Notes: generated by a model not told the origin, from the letters alone. Counted from the stretch's first letter, positions 1-8,998 are shown. The stretch is 37,454 nt of DNA from Candidatus Sumerlaeia bacterium (GCA_019634695.1 JAHCAW010000042.1:1-37454), one strand, 5' to 3'. Made by a program: numbers and translations.

Positions 1-428
1 ACGCGCTGGCGCTGGCCGCCCGAAAGCGCCTTCGGCTTGCGGTCCAGCAGGTTCTCGATCCCCAGGATGCGCGCCGCCTCGTCCACGCGCTTCTTGATCT
101 CGGCCTTCGGAAACTTGCGCAGCTTCAGCCCGAACGCCATGTTGTTGTACACCGTCATGTGCGGGTAGAGCGCGTAGTTCTGGAACACCATCGCGATGTC
201 GCGGTCCTTCGGCGGCACGTCGTTCACCACGCGGTCGCCGATCCGGATCGTGCCCTCGCTGATCTCCTCCAAGCCCGCCACCATCCGCAGCGTCGTCGAC
301 TTGCCGCAGCCCGACGGCCCGACCAGAACCAGGAACTCCTTGTCGCGAATTTCCAGGTTCACGTTGTCGACGGCCAACACGTCGCCGGGGTAAATCTTCG
401 AGACGCTGCTCAATGTAACCGATGCCAT
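1..428 (-). CDS. Sugar-type ABC transporter ATP-binding protein (MalK/UgpC-like), N-terminal part
   Basis: ATPase subunit of an importer of the MalK/UgpC/MsmK class, which energises uptake of sugars or polyol phosphates from the cytoplasmic face. The 142 visible residues hold Walker A (GPSGCGKST, residues 37-45), the Q-loop glutamine at 83 in [14 protein letters not shown], and the ABC signature LSGGQRQ at 135-141. [19 protein letters not shown] is typical of the CUT1/MalK group. The gene runs off the left edge, so Walker B and the C-terminal regulatory domain are not seen. ATG at 428 gives the canonical start [13 protein letters not shown], with an AGGG stretch a few bases upstream. The permease and binding-protein genes are not in the window, so the substrate cannot be named. 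The family call is firm; the substrate is open. Confidence 0.95.
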   Translation of the reverse strand, partial: MASVTLSSVSKIYPGDVLAVDNVNLEIRDKEFLVLVGPSGCGKSTTLRMVAGLEEISEGTIRIGDRVVNDVPPKDRDIAMVFQNYALYPHMTVYNNMAFGLKLRKFPKAEIKKRVDEAARILGIENLLDRKPKALSGGQRQR

Positions 429-884
429 GGCCAACCCTTTTTTCGAGCGATGGTGCCGTGCGCCCGGCCGACGCGATCCCGCTTTCTCCCGTCCGCTCCA
501 CCGGCGACACGAAACGTCAGGATTCCGGCAGCATGGGCCCCGCGGTGCAAGCAGAAGCAATCCCGCCCCCCACCCTCCCGGCGCCCCCCAAGCAACGCTT
601 TATCGAAATCGTCGCCGGAAGCCCTTGACAGGCCCCCGGCTCTTCCGTGACACTTCGCTCGCACTTCCAAGAAAGCAAGGTTGTTGATCTGCACACGCTC
701 GTCTTCTCTGAACACTCCGCACCGACCTTCCTCTCCCCCGGAATCATGCGGCCCCGCCTCGGCGGAGCCGTCTGCGTTTGGGGGCGGATCGCGTTGCGGC
801 CGTGCGCAGGATCAGGCGGAGTAAGGCATCAGCCAGCGGTCTTTGGGATGCTCAACTTACCATCCTAGCATGGAGCAACGTCTT
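429..884. other. Divergent intergenic region between the ABC ATPase and the cold-shock gene
   Basis: 456 bases with no credible gene; the open frames here lack family features. A TTGACA hexamer lies at 625-630 on the plus strand but is followed at normal spacing only by the poor -10 TGACAC (648-653). If it is used, the cold-shock mRNA would have a leader over 200 nt long, in keeping with the long structured leaders of many csp genes. This is inference from one hexamer. Confidence 0.3.
872..875 (+). promoter_or_regulatory. Ribosome binding site of the cold-shock gene
   Basis: GGAG nine bases before the ATG at 885. It favours that start over the in-frame TTG at 843 and ATG at 870, and 885 also gives the usual CspA N terminus. 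Confidence 0.7.
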
Positions 885-1094
885 ATGCCTACCGGCACAG
901 TCAAGTGGTTCAACGATGACAAGGGCTATGGTTTCATCGCCCCCGACGACAAGGGCGCCGATCTGTTCGTCCACCACAGCGCCATCGACATCCCCGGCTT
1001 CCGTAGCCTCAAGGAAGGCCAGCGCGTGACCTTCGATGCCGTCCGCGGCCCGAAGGGCATGCAGGCCGACCAGGTTCGCCCGGCTGCCGAGTAA
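885..1094 (+). CDS. csp: Cold-shock domain protein (CspA family)
   Basis: A 69-residue single OB-fold protein that binds single-stranded RNA/DNA and melts mRNA structure, acting as an RNA chaperone in the cytoplasm. The start [20 protein letters not shown] carries RNP1 (KGYGFI), and DLFVHHSAI is RNP2. Length and both motifs are those of the classic family. The start at 885 is chosen on the GGAG at 872-875 and on the family N terminus; upstream in-frame starts would add residues with no family match. It is monocistronic: a strong intrinsic terminator follows within 50 bases of the stop, and thrC lies beyond it in the opposite orientation. The leader of about 200 nt may carry cold regulation, but no cold-box was identified. 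Confidence 0.97.
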   Translation: MPTGTVKWFNDDKGYGFIAPDDKGADLFVHHSAIDIPGFRSLKEGQRVTFDAVRGPKGMQADQVRPAAE

Positions 1095-1136
1095 TCCTCC
1101 TCCGGCCCCGCGCCGGAAGAGCACACCTGACACACG

Positions 1137-1180
1137 CACGGCGGCAGGTCCCCCCGGGGATCTGCCGCCGTGTCCTTTTT
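1137..1180 (+). terminator. Rho-independent terminator of the cold-shock gene
   Basis: The arms CACGGCGGCAG (1137-1147) and CTGCCGCCGTG (1162-1172) pair perfectly. The stem continues through a G-U, a U-A and three C-G pairs to a 4-nt loop, giving about 16 pairs in all. The tract TCCTTTTT follows at 1173-1180. The T-tract is on the plus strand, so it serves csp; the hairpin also lies just beyond the convergent thrC stop at 1196. Confidence 0.93.
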
Positions 1181-1195
1181 CGGCCACCGAACTTC

Positions 1196-2548
1196 TTACG
1201 CGTAATGCGTCCGCACGTACTCCCGGAACGCGTCGTAGTCCGCGCCCATCCGGTCGTACGTTTCGGGCAACTCGTCCAGCCGTGCCAGCGATGCCGGCAC
1301 CTCCGGCTCAATCCCCAGCAGCTTCCGAATCTCGTCCGGGAACTTCGCCGGATGCGCCGTCTCGACCACCACCGCCGGCGCACCGGCCAGCGGCTCGACC
1401 GCCTCGTAGTCCAGCAGCCCCCGCCAGCCCACCGCACCGTGCGGCTCCAGCAGCAGGCCATGCCGCTCCCACGCCGACCGAATCGTCTCCCGCGTCGCCT
1501 CGTCGCTCACCGACGACGAGAACAAATCCCGCCGCATCGCCGCAAAATCCGGCGCGCGATGCACCACGCCCGTCTCGTCGAGCTGGCCGCCGTACAGGTC
1601 CACCAGTCGCGCCAGGTTGCTCGGGTGCCCCACGTTCATCGCGTTCGACAGGCAGGCGACCGACGGCTCGATCTTCCGGTAGTCCGTCGTTGCCAGAAAC
1701 TTCGGAAACTCATCGTTCTCGTTCACCGGCACCACCAGGCGCCGCAGCGGCATCCCCATCTTGCGCGCGAACATCGCCCCCATCATGTTGCCGAAGTTGC
1801 CCGACGGCACGACGACCAACAGCGGCTCGCCCGGCTCCGCCAGACGCGACCACGCGTACAGGTAGTACACCGATTGCGGCAGCAGCCGCCCGATGTTGAT
1901 CGAGTTCGCCGACGACAGCGGCACGCCCGCCAGCGCCTCGTCCGCGAACGCGCGCTTCACCATCGCCTGGCAGTCGTCGAACTTGCCGTCCACCGCGATC
2001 GTGCGGATGTTGCCGCCCAGCGTCGTCATCTGCTTGCGCTGCCGCGTGCTCACCTCGTCGATCGGAAACAGCACGCACACGCGGATGCCTGCCACGCCAT
2101 GAAACGCGCTCGCCACCGCCGAGCCCGTGTCACCGCTCGTCGCCGTCAGGATCGTCAACTCGCGCCCGTCCGACCGCACGAAGTGCCCGATCAGCCGCGC
2201 CATCATCCGCGCCGCGAAGTCCTTGAACGACGCCGTTGGCCCACGGTCCAGGCGCATCACGTGCACGCGGTCCCGCACCGGCTCCAGCGGCACCTCGAAG
2301 TCGTAGGCGTCCTCGCACAGCGTCCGCAGCAACTCCTCGTCGATCACGTCCCCCGCGTACCGCCGCAGCACCTCGAACGCGATGGTCGCGTACGGCATCG
2401 CGCGGAAGCGTTCGAGTTCGGCCGGCTGCAGCCGCGGGAACCGCTCCGGCATGTACAGCCCGCGGTCCGGCGCCTGACCCTGCAACAGGGCCCCCTTGAG
2501 GTCCACCGACGGCGCGCGGCGATTCGTGCTCGAGAAGAGAAGGGACAT
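1196..2548 (-). CDS. thrC: Threonine synthase
   Basis: 450-residue PLP enzyme converting O-phospho-L-homoserine and water to L-threonine and phosphate, the last step of threonine synthesis. The N terminus has the type-specific motif APDRGLYMPE (residues 26-35). The PLP lysine is K109 in TASFKDFAARMM, LTATSGDTGSA (about 134-144) is the cofactor phosphate loop, and VVPSGNFGNMMGA is a second conserved loop. The sequence resembles the longer bacterial/fungal ThrC class rather than the short class close to threonine dehydratase. ATG at 2548 gives the family start MSLLFSSTNRRAPS. It lies 41 bases after the stop of the phosphoglycerate-mutase-like gene and is probably cotranscribed with it, which bears on that gene's role. 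No clear ribosome binding site is visible. Confidence 0.97.
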   Translation of the reverse strand: MSLLFSSTNRRAPSVDLKGALLQGQAPDRGLYMPERFPRLQPAELERFRAMPYATIAFEVLRRYAGDVIDEELLRTLCEDAYDFEVPLEPVRDRVHVMRLDRGPTASFKDFAARMMARLIGHFVRSDGRELTILTATSGDTGSAVASAFHGVAGIRVCVLFPIDEVSTRQRKQMTTLGGNIRTIAVDGKFDDCQAMVKRAFADEALAGVPLSSANSINIGRLLPQSVYYLYAWSRLAEPGEPLLVVVPSGNFGNMMGAMFARKMGMPLRRLVVPVNENDEFPKFLATTDYRKIEPSVACLSNAMNVGHPSNLARLVDLYGGQLDETGVVHRAPDFAAMRRDLFSSSVSDEATRETIRSAWERHGLLLEPHGAVGWRGLLDYEAVEPLAGAPAVVVETAHPAKFPDEIRKLLGIEPEVPASLARLDELPETYDRMGADYDAFREYVRTHYA

Positions 2549-2589
2549 GGGAAGAGCTTCGCGATTCGGGGTTCGTGTTGCGTGCGGGC

Positions 2590-3798
2590 TCACGCCGGCT
2601 TGCCGAAGAAGCTGCGGATGAAGGCGTCGCCCTCGAAGAGCCCCAGAGCCCCCGTGCGGCAACTCACTTCGTCGTAGACCTGCACGTCGTCGGCCGGATG
2701 GCGCGGGTCGCGGATCGCCACCGGGATCGGCTCGCGCGTGTGGATGCGCTTCTCGACCGGTGTCGGGTGGTCCGGCAACACGGCGCAGACGAACGGCTCG
2801 CCCGCGGCCTCCAGTCCCTCGAGCACCCGTCCGATGCAGCGCCGGTCGAAGTCCTCGATCGTGCGAATCTTCAGCTCCAGGTTGCCCTCGTGCCCCGCCT
2901 CGTCCGGTGCCTCGACGTGCAGGTAGCAGAAGTCCTTCTCGCGCAGCACTCGCAGGCAGGCGTCCGCCTTGCCCTCGTAGTTCGTGTCCGCCAGTCCCGT
3001 CGCGCCCGGCACCTCGACCTTCTCCAGCCCCGCGTACACGCCGATGCCGAAGATCAGGTCCACCGCCGAGATCACGCCGCCTGTCACGCCAAAGCGCTCC
3101 GCATACGTCCACATCTTCGGTTTGCGGCCGGGCGACCAGAGCCAGATCGAGTTGCCCGGGTCCTTGCCCGCCGCGCGCCGCGCCCGGTTCACCGGATGGT
3201 CGCGCAGGATTTCCTGCGAAAGCGCCGTCAGCTCGTTCAGCACGCGCGCGGACTCTTCCGCCTCGGGTTTCTTCGCGCGGATTGGCAGATCCGCCGCGCG
3301 CTCGCCCGGGTGGTCGTGCGGAGGCGCGCACTCCAGCGCCGTGTTCAGCCCTTCGGCCACCAGCAGGTGCCGGTAGCTGACCCCGGTGTGCAGGCGCATC
3401 GTGGGCGGCAGGTGCGCCCGCAACGCCTCGAGCAACTGATCCGACTCGGCGCTCGAGATGTGTCCGGCCGAGTGGTTCTTGATCGTCCCGTCGTCGGCGA
3501 TGCAGATCAGGTTGCAGCGCATCGCCATGTGCTCGCCGATGTCGACGCCCATGCTGGCGGCCTCGAGCACGCCGCGCCCCTGGAAGCACTGGCGCGGATC
3601 GAAGCCCATCACCGACAGGTTGGCCACCGCGCTGCCCGTCGCCATGTCGGGTTGCAGCGTGCGGAACATGCCCGTGCGTCCCTCGCGGGCGATGCGGTCG
3701 ATGTTCGGTTTGCGGGCGACTTGCAGCGGCGTCTTGCCGCCCAGGCGCGCGACGGGTTCGTCCGCCATGCCATCGCCCAGAAAGATGACGTATTTCAT
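2590..3798 (-). CDS. apgM: Archaeal-type cofactor-independent phosphoglycerate mutase family; probable homoserine kinase analogue
   Basis: 402-residue member of the alkaline-phosphatase superfamily, aPGM branch (COG3635 type). Visible features: metal ligand D9 in FLGDGMAD, the active-site serine region MATGSAVANLSVMGFDP (S56), the late metal-site motifs DEAGHEGN and LPDHPTPV, and an ATP-grasp-free layout as in the family. Bacterial members with an ATGS-x-VAN-type active site and thrC neighbours were proposed in the TIGRFAM set as a functional analogue of homoserine kinase. Here the gene sits directly upstream of thrC in one transcription unit, and no thrB is in the window. Glycolytic mutase activity (3-phosphoglycerate to 2-phosphoglycerate) remains the alternative. 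ATG at 3798 gives MKYVIFLGDGMAD, the canonical start. Confidence is high for the family and moderate for the threonine role. Confidence 0.9.
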   Translation of the reverse strand: MKYVIFLGDGMADEPVARLGGKTPLQVARKPNIDRIAREGRTGMFRTLQPDMATGSAVANLSVMGFDPRQCFQGRGVLEAASMGVDIGEHMAMRCNLICIADDGTIKNHSAGHISSAESDQLLEALRAHLPPTMRLHTGVSYRHLLVAEGLNTALECAPPHDHPGERAADLPIRAKKPEAEESARVLNELTALSQEILRDHPVNRARRAAGKDPGNSIWLWSPGRKPKMWTYAERFGVTGGVISAVDLIFGIGVYAGLEKVEVPGATGLADTNYEGKADACLRVLREKDFCYLHVEAPDEAGHEGNLELKIRTIEDFDRRCIGRVLEGLEAAGEPFVCAVLPDHPTPVEKRIHTREPIPVAIRDPRHPADDVQVYDEVSCRTGALGLFEGDAFIRSFFGKPA

Positions 3799-4165
3799 GC
3801 GTGAGGGCCCTCGGGAGAGGTCTGCGGCCGGTGCTCCGGTCAAGGGGTCGCAGCCTTGGCCACCCCCGCTGCCTGTCGCTAGGGGAAAGTTCCCCGCCGG
3901 CAAGCCCTGAGTCGGGCCCGCCAATCTGCCGGATTCGGTATGAACCCTGCATCTTCCCACCTGCCGCAGCAAGCGACGTCCGGCAACCCGATCCCGTCCC
4001 CCGTCGGCCTCTCCTTGAGAGCGCGCCAGTTACGTCCGGCCAAGCCCGCCGAGCCGCGCTGCGCCTTGCTCGCCGCCTGCAACGCCGCAGTCGCCCGAAG
4101 GGTGCGGGACTGCACCGCGCCGCCGCCCGCTTGACAAACTCTTCGCCACGGGGACCTACTCACCC
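3799..4165. other. Divergent intergenic region between the apgM-thrC unit and the amidase gene
   Basis: 367 bases without a gene. A small palindrome, GGGGAAAGTTCCCC, lies at 3882-3895 and could be an operator. A TTGACA at 4131-4136 precedes the amidase ATG (4166) by 30 bases, with only a poor -10 (around 4154-4162); if it is a promoter, the mRNA would be almost leaderless. There is no RNA gene or repeat family that I can recognise. Confidence 0.3.
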
Positions 4166-7000
4166 ATGAACCTTCCGAATCCGCTTCCCCGCTGGGCAGC
4201 TGTTGCCGTCGCGGCGTTGTCCCTGGCCGCCCCACCGGCCTCGCACGCCTGCTCGTCGTGCGAGGAGGACGAAGGCGACATCCTGCCGCTCGAACTCTGG
4301 CAGCGCCTCTACGCCACCCATGCCGACGTCGAGGAGGACCCCGACGCCCCGCAGCTCCTCTTTGCGGAGCCGCGCACCGGCTTCGGCCCCGCCCGCCAGT
4401 CCCGCATCCGGCCCCAGGGCGCCCTCTCCGGCCGCATCGTCTTCATCGGCGCCGGCCACGGCTGGACCTACGACAACACCAACGCCCAGTCCAACCAGTG
4501 GTTCACCCAACGCGGCAACTCCAACGGCGTCGTCGAGGACTACGGCAACCTCGACCAGATGACCACCTTCGCCCAGTACCTCTGGAACGCCGGCGCCACC
4601 GTCGTCTCCACGCGCCCCATCGGCTACCAGCGCAACGAGGTCATTCTCGACCAGGACGACACGACGCTCGGCACCGACGGCATCGTCACCTACACCGGCG
4701 CGTGGTCGCTCAGCAGCGGCACCCCCGCCTACGCCAAGCCCCCCGACTCGGCCGGCGACACCTATCGCTTCGTCCTCGAGACCACCACCGGCGAGCCCAC
4801 GCGCACCGCACGCTACACTCCCAACATCCCCGCCGCCGGCGTCTATCCCGTCTACACCTGGGTGCTCAACAGCAGCAACCGCGTGAACCAGGAGTACCTG
4901 GTGCACCACGTCGGCGGCACCACCTCCGTGCGCGTCAACCATCGCATGGTGGGCAAGGGTTGGGTCTGGCTCGGCTCGTACTACTTTCACCAGGGGATGC
5001 AGGGTTCGGTCGAGATCACCAATCGCATCGAGGCGGGGGAGACCGGCTCGGCGGTGATTGCAGACGCCATTCGCTTTGGCAACGGGATGGGCTCGCTCAG
5101 CTTCGCGCCCGACAATGTGGTTTCCGGATTTCCCCGCGAGGAGGAGTGCTCGCGCTACTGGGCCCAGATCAGCCAGTTTCCGTCGAGCGTCTATCTGGCC
5201 TCCACCACCCACCAGAGCGACAACGTCGGCACCCCGCCCCGGATGGCCGCCTACATGAACAACGAGGCCGTCGGCGCCGCCACCGATCGGGTCTACATCA
5301 GCTTCCACTCCAACGCCGGCGGCGGCCGCGGCGCCGTCGGTCTCTACAATTCCGAGTCGGTCAACCGCACCGTCAACCAGATCGCCCTTGCCGATTTCCT
5401 CGGTCGCGAAGTCAACGAGGACTTCCAGCAGCTCGACGTTCTCCTCTTCCCCGGCTACCCGCGCTGGAGCACCCGCACCACGCACATCTTCCAGCGCAGC
5501 GACATCGAGTTCGGCGAGCTCCTCGCAGGACGCATCAACAACGAGATGGACGCCACGATCAACGAGGTCGCCTTCCACGACAACGCCGACGATGCGCGCT
5601 ATCTCAAGGACCCGCGCGCCCGCCGCCTGCTCTCCCGCGCCACGCTCGATGGCACCATTCGCTATTTCAGCCAGTTCGGCGGCGCGCCGCTCGTCTTCCC
5701 GCCCGACGAGCCCACCAACCTGCGCGCGCGCAGCGCCAACGACGGCACCGGCGACATCCTGCTCGACTGGCAGGCTCCCGTCGTCCGCCAGTCCACCAAG
5801 CCCGGCACGCCCGGCCCGCTGACCGGCGGCGCGCCGACCGGTTATCAGGTCTTCGTCGGCGAAACCGGCGGCTACGACTTCCGCCATCTCACCGACGTTG
5901 CCGGCACCAGCGCCCGCATCACGGGCCAGGCCGACGGCGCCGCGTTGTTCTTCATCGTGCAAGCCGTCAACGCCGGCGGCGTCAGTTTCCCCAGCAACGT
6001 TGCCGGCGCTACGGTGCGCTCCACGCGGCCGCCGGTCCTCATCGTCGATGGCTTCGACCGCCTCGACGACGCGCTCGCCCACAAGCAGCGCATCAGCGGC
6101 ATTTCCGGCCGCAGCAATCTCGGCGATGTCACTCGCCCGCTCGAGGATCTCTCGAACAACTTCTCCTACGTCGCGCCGGCCGGCCGCTCCGTCGCCGCCT
6201 CGCCGCGCTGGAACGCTTTCGACTCCTGCACCAACGACGCCGTGCTCGCCGGACAGGTCGCGCTCGCCGACTACCGCGCCGTCGTCTGGATCCTCGGCGA
6301 GGAGAGCACCGCCGACGAGACCTTCAGCACCGCCGAGCAGACGCTCGTCTCCAACTTCGTGGCGGGCGGTGGCCACCTGTTCGTCTCCGGTTCGGAGATC
6401 GCTTGGGACCTCGACAATCGCGGCACCGCCGGCGACAAGGCCTTCTTCAACAACGTGCTGCGCTCCGCCTACGTCGGCGACTCCGCAGGCACATGGCAGG
6501 TGCAGGGCCTTGCCGGCTCGATCTTCGCCGGCCAGTCCTTCCGCTTCGACGACGGGACCTTCGGAAACTACAATGCCGAATTTGCCGACCGGCTGGCTCC
6601 CCGCAACGGCGGCGTCGCCGCGATGGGCTACGTCGGCGGCACGGGCGACACGGCCGCCATCGTGCACGACGGCGCCGGCGGCAGCGGCCGCCTCGTCGTC
6701 CTCGGCTTCCCCTTCGAGACCATCGTCGGCGAATCCTCCCGCAACGCCGTCATGGCCGCCGCGCTCGATTACTTCGCCGCCTCGGAGCCCGACATCCTCG
6801 TCGGCGACGTCACCGGCGACGGCACCGTTACTCCGCTCGATGCCCAACTCATTTTCCAATGCTACATTCACGACACCTGTGCGCACGGGCTCGAAGCCGC
6901 CGCCGCCGACGTCTGCCCCGCAGGCGGCGATGGCGTCGTCACCCCCCGCGACGCGCACGGCGCCTTCCTGCTCTTCCTGGGCCTGCCCGCCTGCCCATAG
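4166..7000 (+). CDS. Exported N-acetylmuramoyl-L-alanine amidase-like protein with inserted golvesin-like domain and dockerin-like tail
   Basis: 944-residue secreted modular protein. A signal peptide covers roughly residues 1-28, ending SHAC. An Amidase_3-type zinc fold is split: GAGHGW (H98) and VVEDYGN (E124) on one side, YISFHSN (H381) and INEVAFHDNADDA (E467) on the other. Between them, about residues 195-305 match the golvesin C-terminal-like/xanthan-lyase domain (RYTPNIPAAGVYPVYTWV, VNQEYLVHHVGGT, ADAIRFG). A fibronectin type III-like segment (about 515-618), a Rossmann/GATase-like segment (about 622-865) and a dockerin-like tail (about 876-944) follow. The golvesin/amidase combination is known in proteins labelled xanthan lyase. 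Its likely role is cleavage of cell-wall peptide or another wall polymer outside the cytoplasm; the substrate is unknown. The Cys-bearing tail recurs on the CotH-like protein at 20821. Confidence 0.82.
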   Translation: MNLPNPLPRWAAVAVAALSLAAPPASHACSSCEEDEGDILPLELWQRLYATHADVEEDPDAPQLLFAEPRTGFGPARQSRIRPQGALSGRIVFIGAGHGWTYDNTNAQSNQWFTQRGNSNGVVEDYGNLDQMTTFAQYLWNAGATVVSTRPIGYQRNEVILDQDDTTLGTDGIVTYTGAWSLSSGTPAYAKPPDSAGDTYRFVLETTTGEPTRTARYTPNIPAAGVYPVYTWVLNSSNRVNQEYLVHHVGGTTSVRVNHRMVGKGWVWLGSYYFHQGMQGSVEITNRIEAGETGSAVIADAIRFGNGMGSLSFAPDNVVSGFPREEECSRYWAQISQFPSSVYLASTTHQSDNVGTPPRMAAYMNNEAVGAATDRVYISFHSNAGGGRGAVGLYNSESVNRTVNQIALADFLGREVNEDFQQLDVLLFPGYPRWSTRTTHIFQRSDIEFGELLAGRINNEMDATINEVAFHDNADDARYLKDPRARRLLSRATLDGTIRYFSQFGGAPLVFPPDEPTNLRARSANDGTGDILLDWQAPVVRQSTKPGTPGPLTGGAPTGYQVFVGETGGYDFRHLTDVAGTSARITGQADGAALFFIVQAVNAGGVSFPSNVAGATVRSTRPPVLIVDGFDRLDDALAHKQRISGISGRSNLGDVTRPLEDLSNNFSYVAPAGRSVAASPRWNAFDSCTNDAVLAGQVALADYRAVVWILGEESTADETFSTAEQTLVSNFVAGGGHLFVSGSEIAWDLDNRGTAGDKAFFNNVLRSAYVGDSAGTWQVQGLAGSIFAGQSFRFDDGTFGNYNAEFADRLAPRNGGVAAMGYVGGTGDTAAIVHDGAGGSGRLVVLGFPFETIVGESSRNAVMAAALDYFAASEPDILVGDVTGDGTVTPLDAQLIFQCYIHDTCAHGLEAAAADVCPAGGDGVVTPRDAHGAFLLFLGLPACP

Positions 7001-7142
7001 GCCGCCAAACCCCGCCGGCATTGTTTCCGGTCCATACTGGGGAACCCGCCCGGGAACCTCGCCGCCCCACCTCTTGTCGGACGTCAATGCCCGACGCTCC
7101 CGCACAGGTCCGCCGGTCCATTCCAACCGCGAGAGAGCCATC

Positions 7143-8924
7143 ATGAGATTCCACACCTTGGGAGCCACCCTGGCAGCCATCGCGATCCTGGCCGCCTGCC
7201 AACGCAGCACCACCAACCAGGAAATCGACGTCCTCACCGACGGCACCAAGACTCCGGCCGTCAACGAAGTCCCGGCCAGAACCGGCTCCGCGCCCGCCAG
7301 TCTACCCTCCGTCATCGTCGCCGACCAACTCCTGTTCGAGAGTCGGCTAGTCAGCGCACGCGCCCGGTTCGCCACCGGCGAGCTCGAACCGTATCAGTAC
7401 AACCCCATCGAAGGCACCGTCTCCCAAGGCGACATCTGGCGCGTCAAGAACGGCGCCCCCGGCGCTCCCGCAATCTGGGTCACCGCCGACACCGCCGCCA
7501 ACTTCAACGCCGACCGCTACACCACCCTCGACGACACCTTCTTCAAGCTCGCCCACATCGACCCGCTCTCCACCTTCAGCGTCGACGTCGACAGCGCCTC
7601 CTACACCAACGTCCGCCGCTTCCTGAACGAAGGCAATCTGCCCCCCGCCGACGCCGTCCGCATCGAGGAGTTCGTCAACTTCTTCCGCTACGACTATCCG
7701 CAACCGACCAACGGCGAGCCCTTCTCCGTCGCCGTCGAAACCAGCGAGTGCCCCTGGGAGCCGCAGCACCGGTTGGTCCGCATCGGCCTCGGCGGCCATG
7801 AGATTCCCGACGCCGATCGCCCCGGCAGCAACCTCGTCTTCCTCGTCGATGTTTCCGGCTCCATGAATCCGGCCGACCGCCTTCCGCTCGCGCAGGCATC
7901 GCTCAAGAACCTCGTCGAACAACTCGACGCGCGCGACACAGTCAGCATGGTCGTCTACGCCGGTACCAGCGGCCTCGTCCTGCCCGCCACCAGCGGCGCC
8001 GAGAAGGCCACGATCCTCGATGCCATCGATCGCCTGCGCGCCGGGGGCTCCACCGCCGGAGGCGCCGGCGTCCAGCTCGCCTACAAGATCGCCCGCGAGA
8101 ACTTCCTCCAAGGCGGCGCCAACCGCGTCATCCTCTGCACCGACGGCGACTTCAACGTCGGCACCACCAGCACCTCCGAACTCGTCAGCCTCGTCGAGCA
8201 GGAAGCCAAGAGCGGCGTCTATCTCACGGTCCTCGGCTTCGGACGCGGCAATCTCAACGATGCCATGCTCGAGCAGATCACCAATAAGGGCAACGGCAAC
8301 TACGCCTACATCGACAGCCTGGCCGAAGGCCGCCGCGTGCTCGCCGAACAGGCCGGCGGCACCCTGTTCACCATCGCCAAGGACGTGAAGATCCAGGTCG
8401 AGTTCAACCCCGCCAAGGTCCAGGCCTACCGCCTCATCGGCTACCAGAACCGCATGCTCCAGCATCAGGACTTCAACGACGACCGCAAGGACGCGGGCGA
8501 CATCGGCTCCGGCCATCAGGTCACCGCGCTCTACGAGGTCGTTCCCGTCGGCGTCGACATGACCGCCGCGGCCGGCACCGTCGACCCGCTCAAGTACCAG
8601 CGCCCCGCCAACGTGGTCGCCAGCAACGAGCTGCTCACCGTCAAGCTGCGCTACAAGCAGCCCGACGGCGACACCAGCCGCCTGCTCGAGGTCCCCGTGC
8701 ACGACAAGGGCTCCAGCCTCATGGACTGCTCGGACGACTTCATCTTCGCCGCCTCCGTCGCCGGCTTCGGCATGATCCTGCGCCAGACCGAGCAGACCGG
8801 GCTGATGACGCTCGGCCAGGTGAAGGAACTCGCCGCCTCGACCTGTGGCACGGACAAGGACGGCCGCCGCGCCGAGTTCGTCCGCCTCGTCGAACGCACC
8901 ATCGAACTCGCCGCCGCCAAGTAG
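7143..8924 (+). CDS. von Willebrand factor type A lipoprotein (YfbK family)
   Basis: 593-residue exported lipoprotein. The lipobox LAAC puts the lipidated cysteine at 19. The order is: a YfbK-type N-terminal domain (about 125-200, with FSVDVDSASYTNVRRFL), a vWA domain with the metal-ion-dependent adhesion motif DVSGS at 236-240 and CTDGDFNVG around 332-340, then the C-terminal DUF3520-type region found in this family. The function in E. coli and relatives is unknown; vWA domains bind protein partners through a divalent metal. ATG at 7143 is chosen because it starts the signal peptide MRFHTLGATLAAIAILAAC and follows a GAGAG purine stretch. It is downstream of the amidase by about 140 bases on the same strand, so cotranscription is possible. 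Confidence 0.93.
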   Translation: MRFHTLGATLAAIAILAACQRSTTNQEIDVLTDGTKTPAVNEVPARTGSAPASLPSVIVADQLLFESRLVSARARFATGELEPYQYNPIEGTVSQGDIWRVKNGAPGAPAIWVTADTAANFNADRYTTLDDTFFKLAHIDPLSTFSVDVDSASYTNVRRFLNEGNLPPADAVRIEEFVNFFRYDYPQPTNGEPFSVAVETSECPWEPQHRLVRIGLGGHEIPDADRPGSNLVFLVDVSGSMNPADRLPLAQASLKNLVEQLDARDTVSMVVYAGTSGLVLPATSGAEKATILDAIDRLRAGGSTAGGAGVQLAYKIARENFLQGGANRVILCTDGDFNVGTTSTSELVSLVEQEAKSGVYLTVLGFGRGNLNDAMLEQITNKGNGNYAYIDSLAEGRRVLAEQAGGTLFTIAKDVKIQVEFNPAKVQAYRLIGYQNRMLQHQDFNDDRKDAGDIGSGHQVTALYEVVPVGVDMTAAAGTVDPLKYQRPANVVASNELLTVKLRYKQPDGDTSRLLEVPVHDKGSSLMDCSDDFIFAASVAGFGMILRQTEQTGLMTLGQVKELAASTCGTDKDGRRAEFVRLVERTIELAAAK

Positions 8925-8950
8925 TCCCGCGGCGTTCTCCTTGCGGCACC

Positions 8951-8990
8951 GCCGGGCGGATTCGCACCATCCCGCCACCATCCGCCCGGC
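8951..8990 (+). repeat. Perfect 10-bp inverted repeat upstream of the GT39-like gene
   Basis: GCCGGGCGGA (8951-8960) pairs exactly with TCCGCCCGGC (8981-8990) across a 20-base loop, ending eight bases before the GTG at 8999. No T-tract follows, so it is not a normal intrinsic terminator for the vWA gene. It could hide or shape the ribosome entry site of the next gene. The structure is seen; the function is inferred. Confidence 0.5.
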
Positions 8991-8998
8991 CTGCCCCC

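Noticed and set aside
625..653. TTGACA as a sigma-70 promoter for the cold-shock gene
   Set aside because: The -10 at correct spacing (TGACAC) is too poor; kept only as a note on the intergenic region.
1205..2677. Plus-strand open frame opposite thrC
   Set aside because: Arg/His-rich shadow; thrC has its PLP site and full length on the minus strand.
4160..7375. Very long open frame (over 1000 codons) antisense to the amidase gene
   Set aside because: Low-complexity Gly/Ala/Val/Asp composition typical of the shadow of a GC-rich gene; no domain motif; the plus strand has a signal peptide and enzyme motifs.
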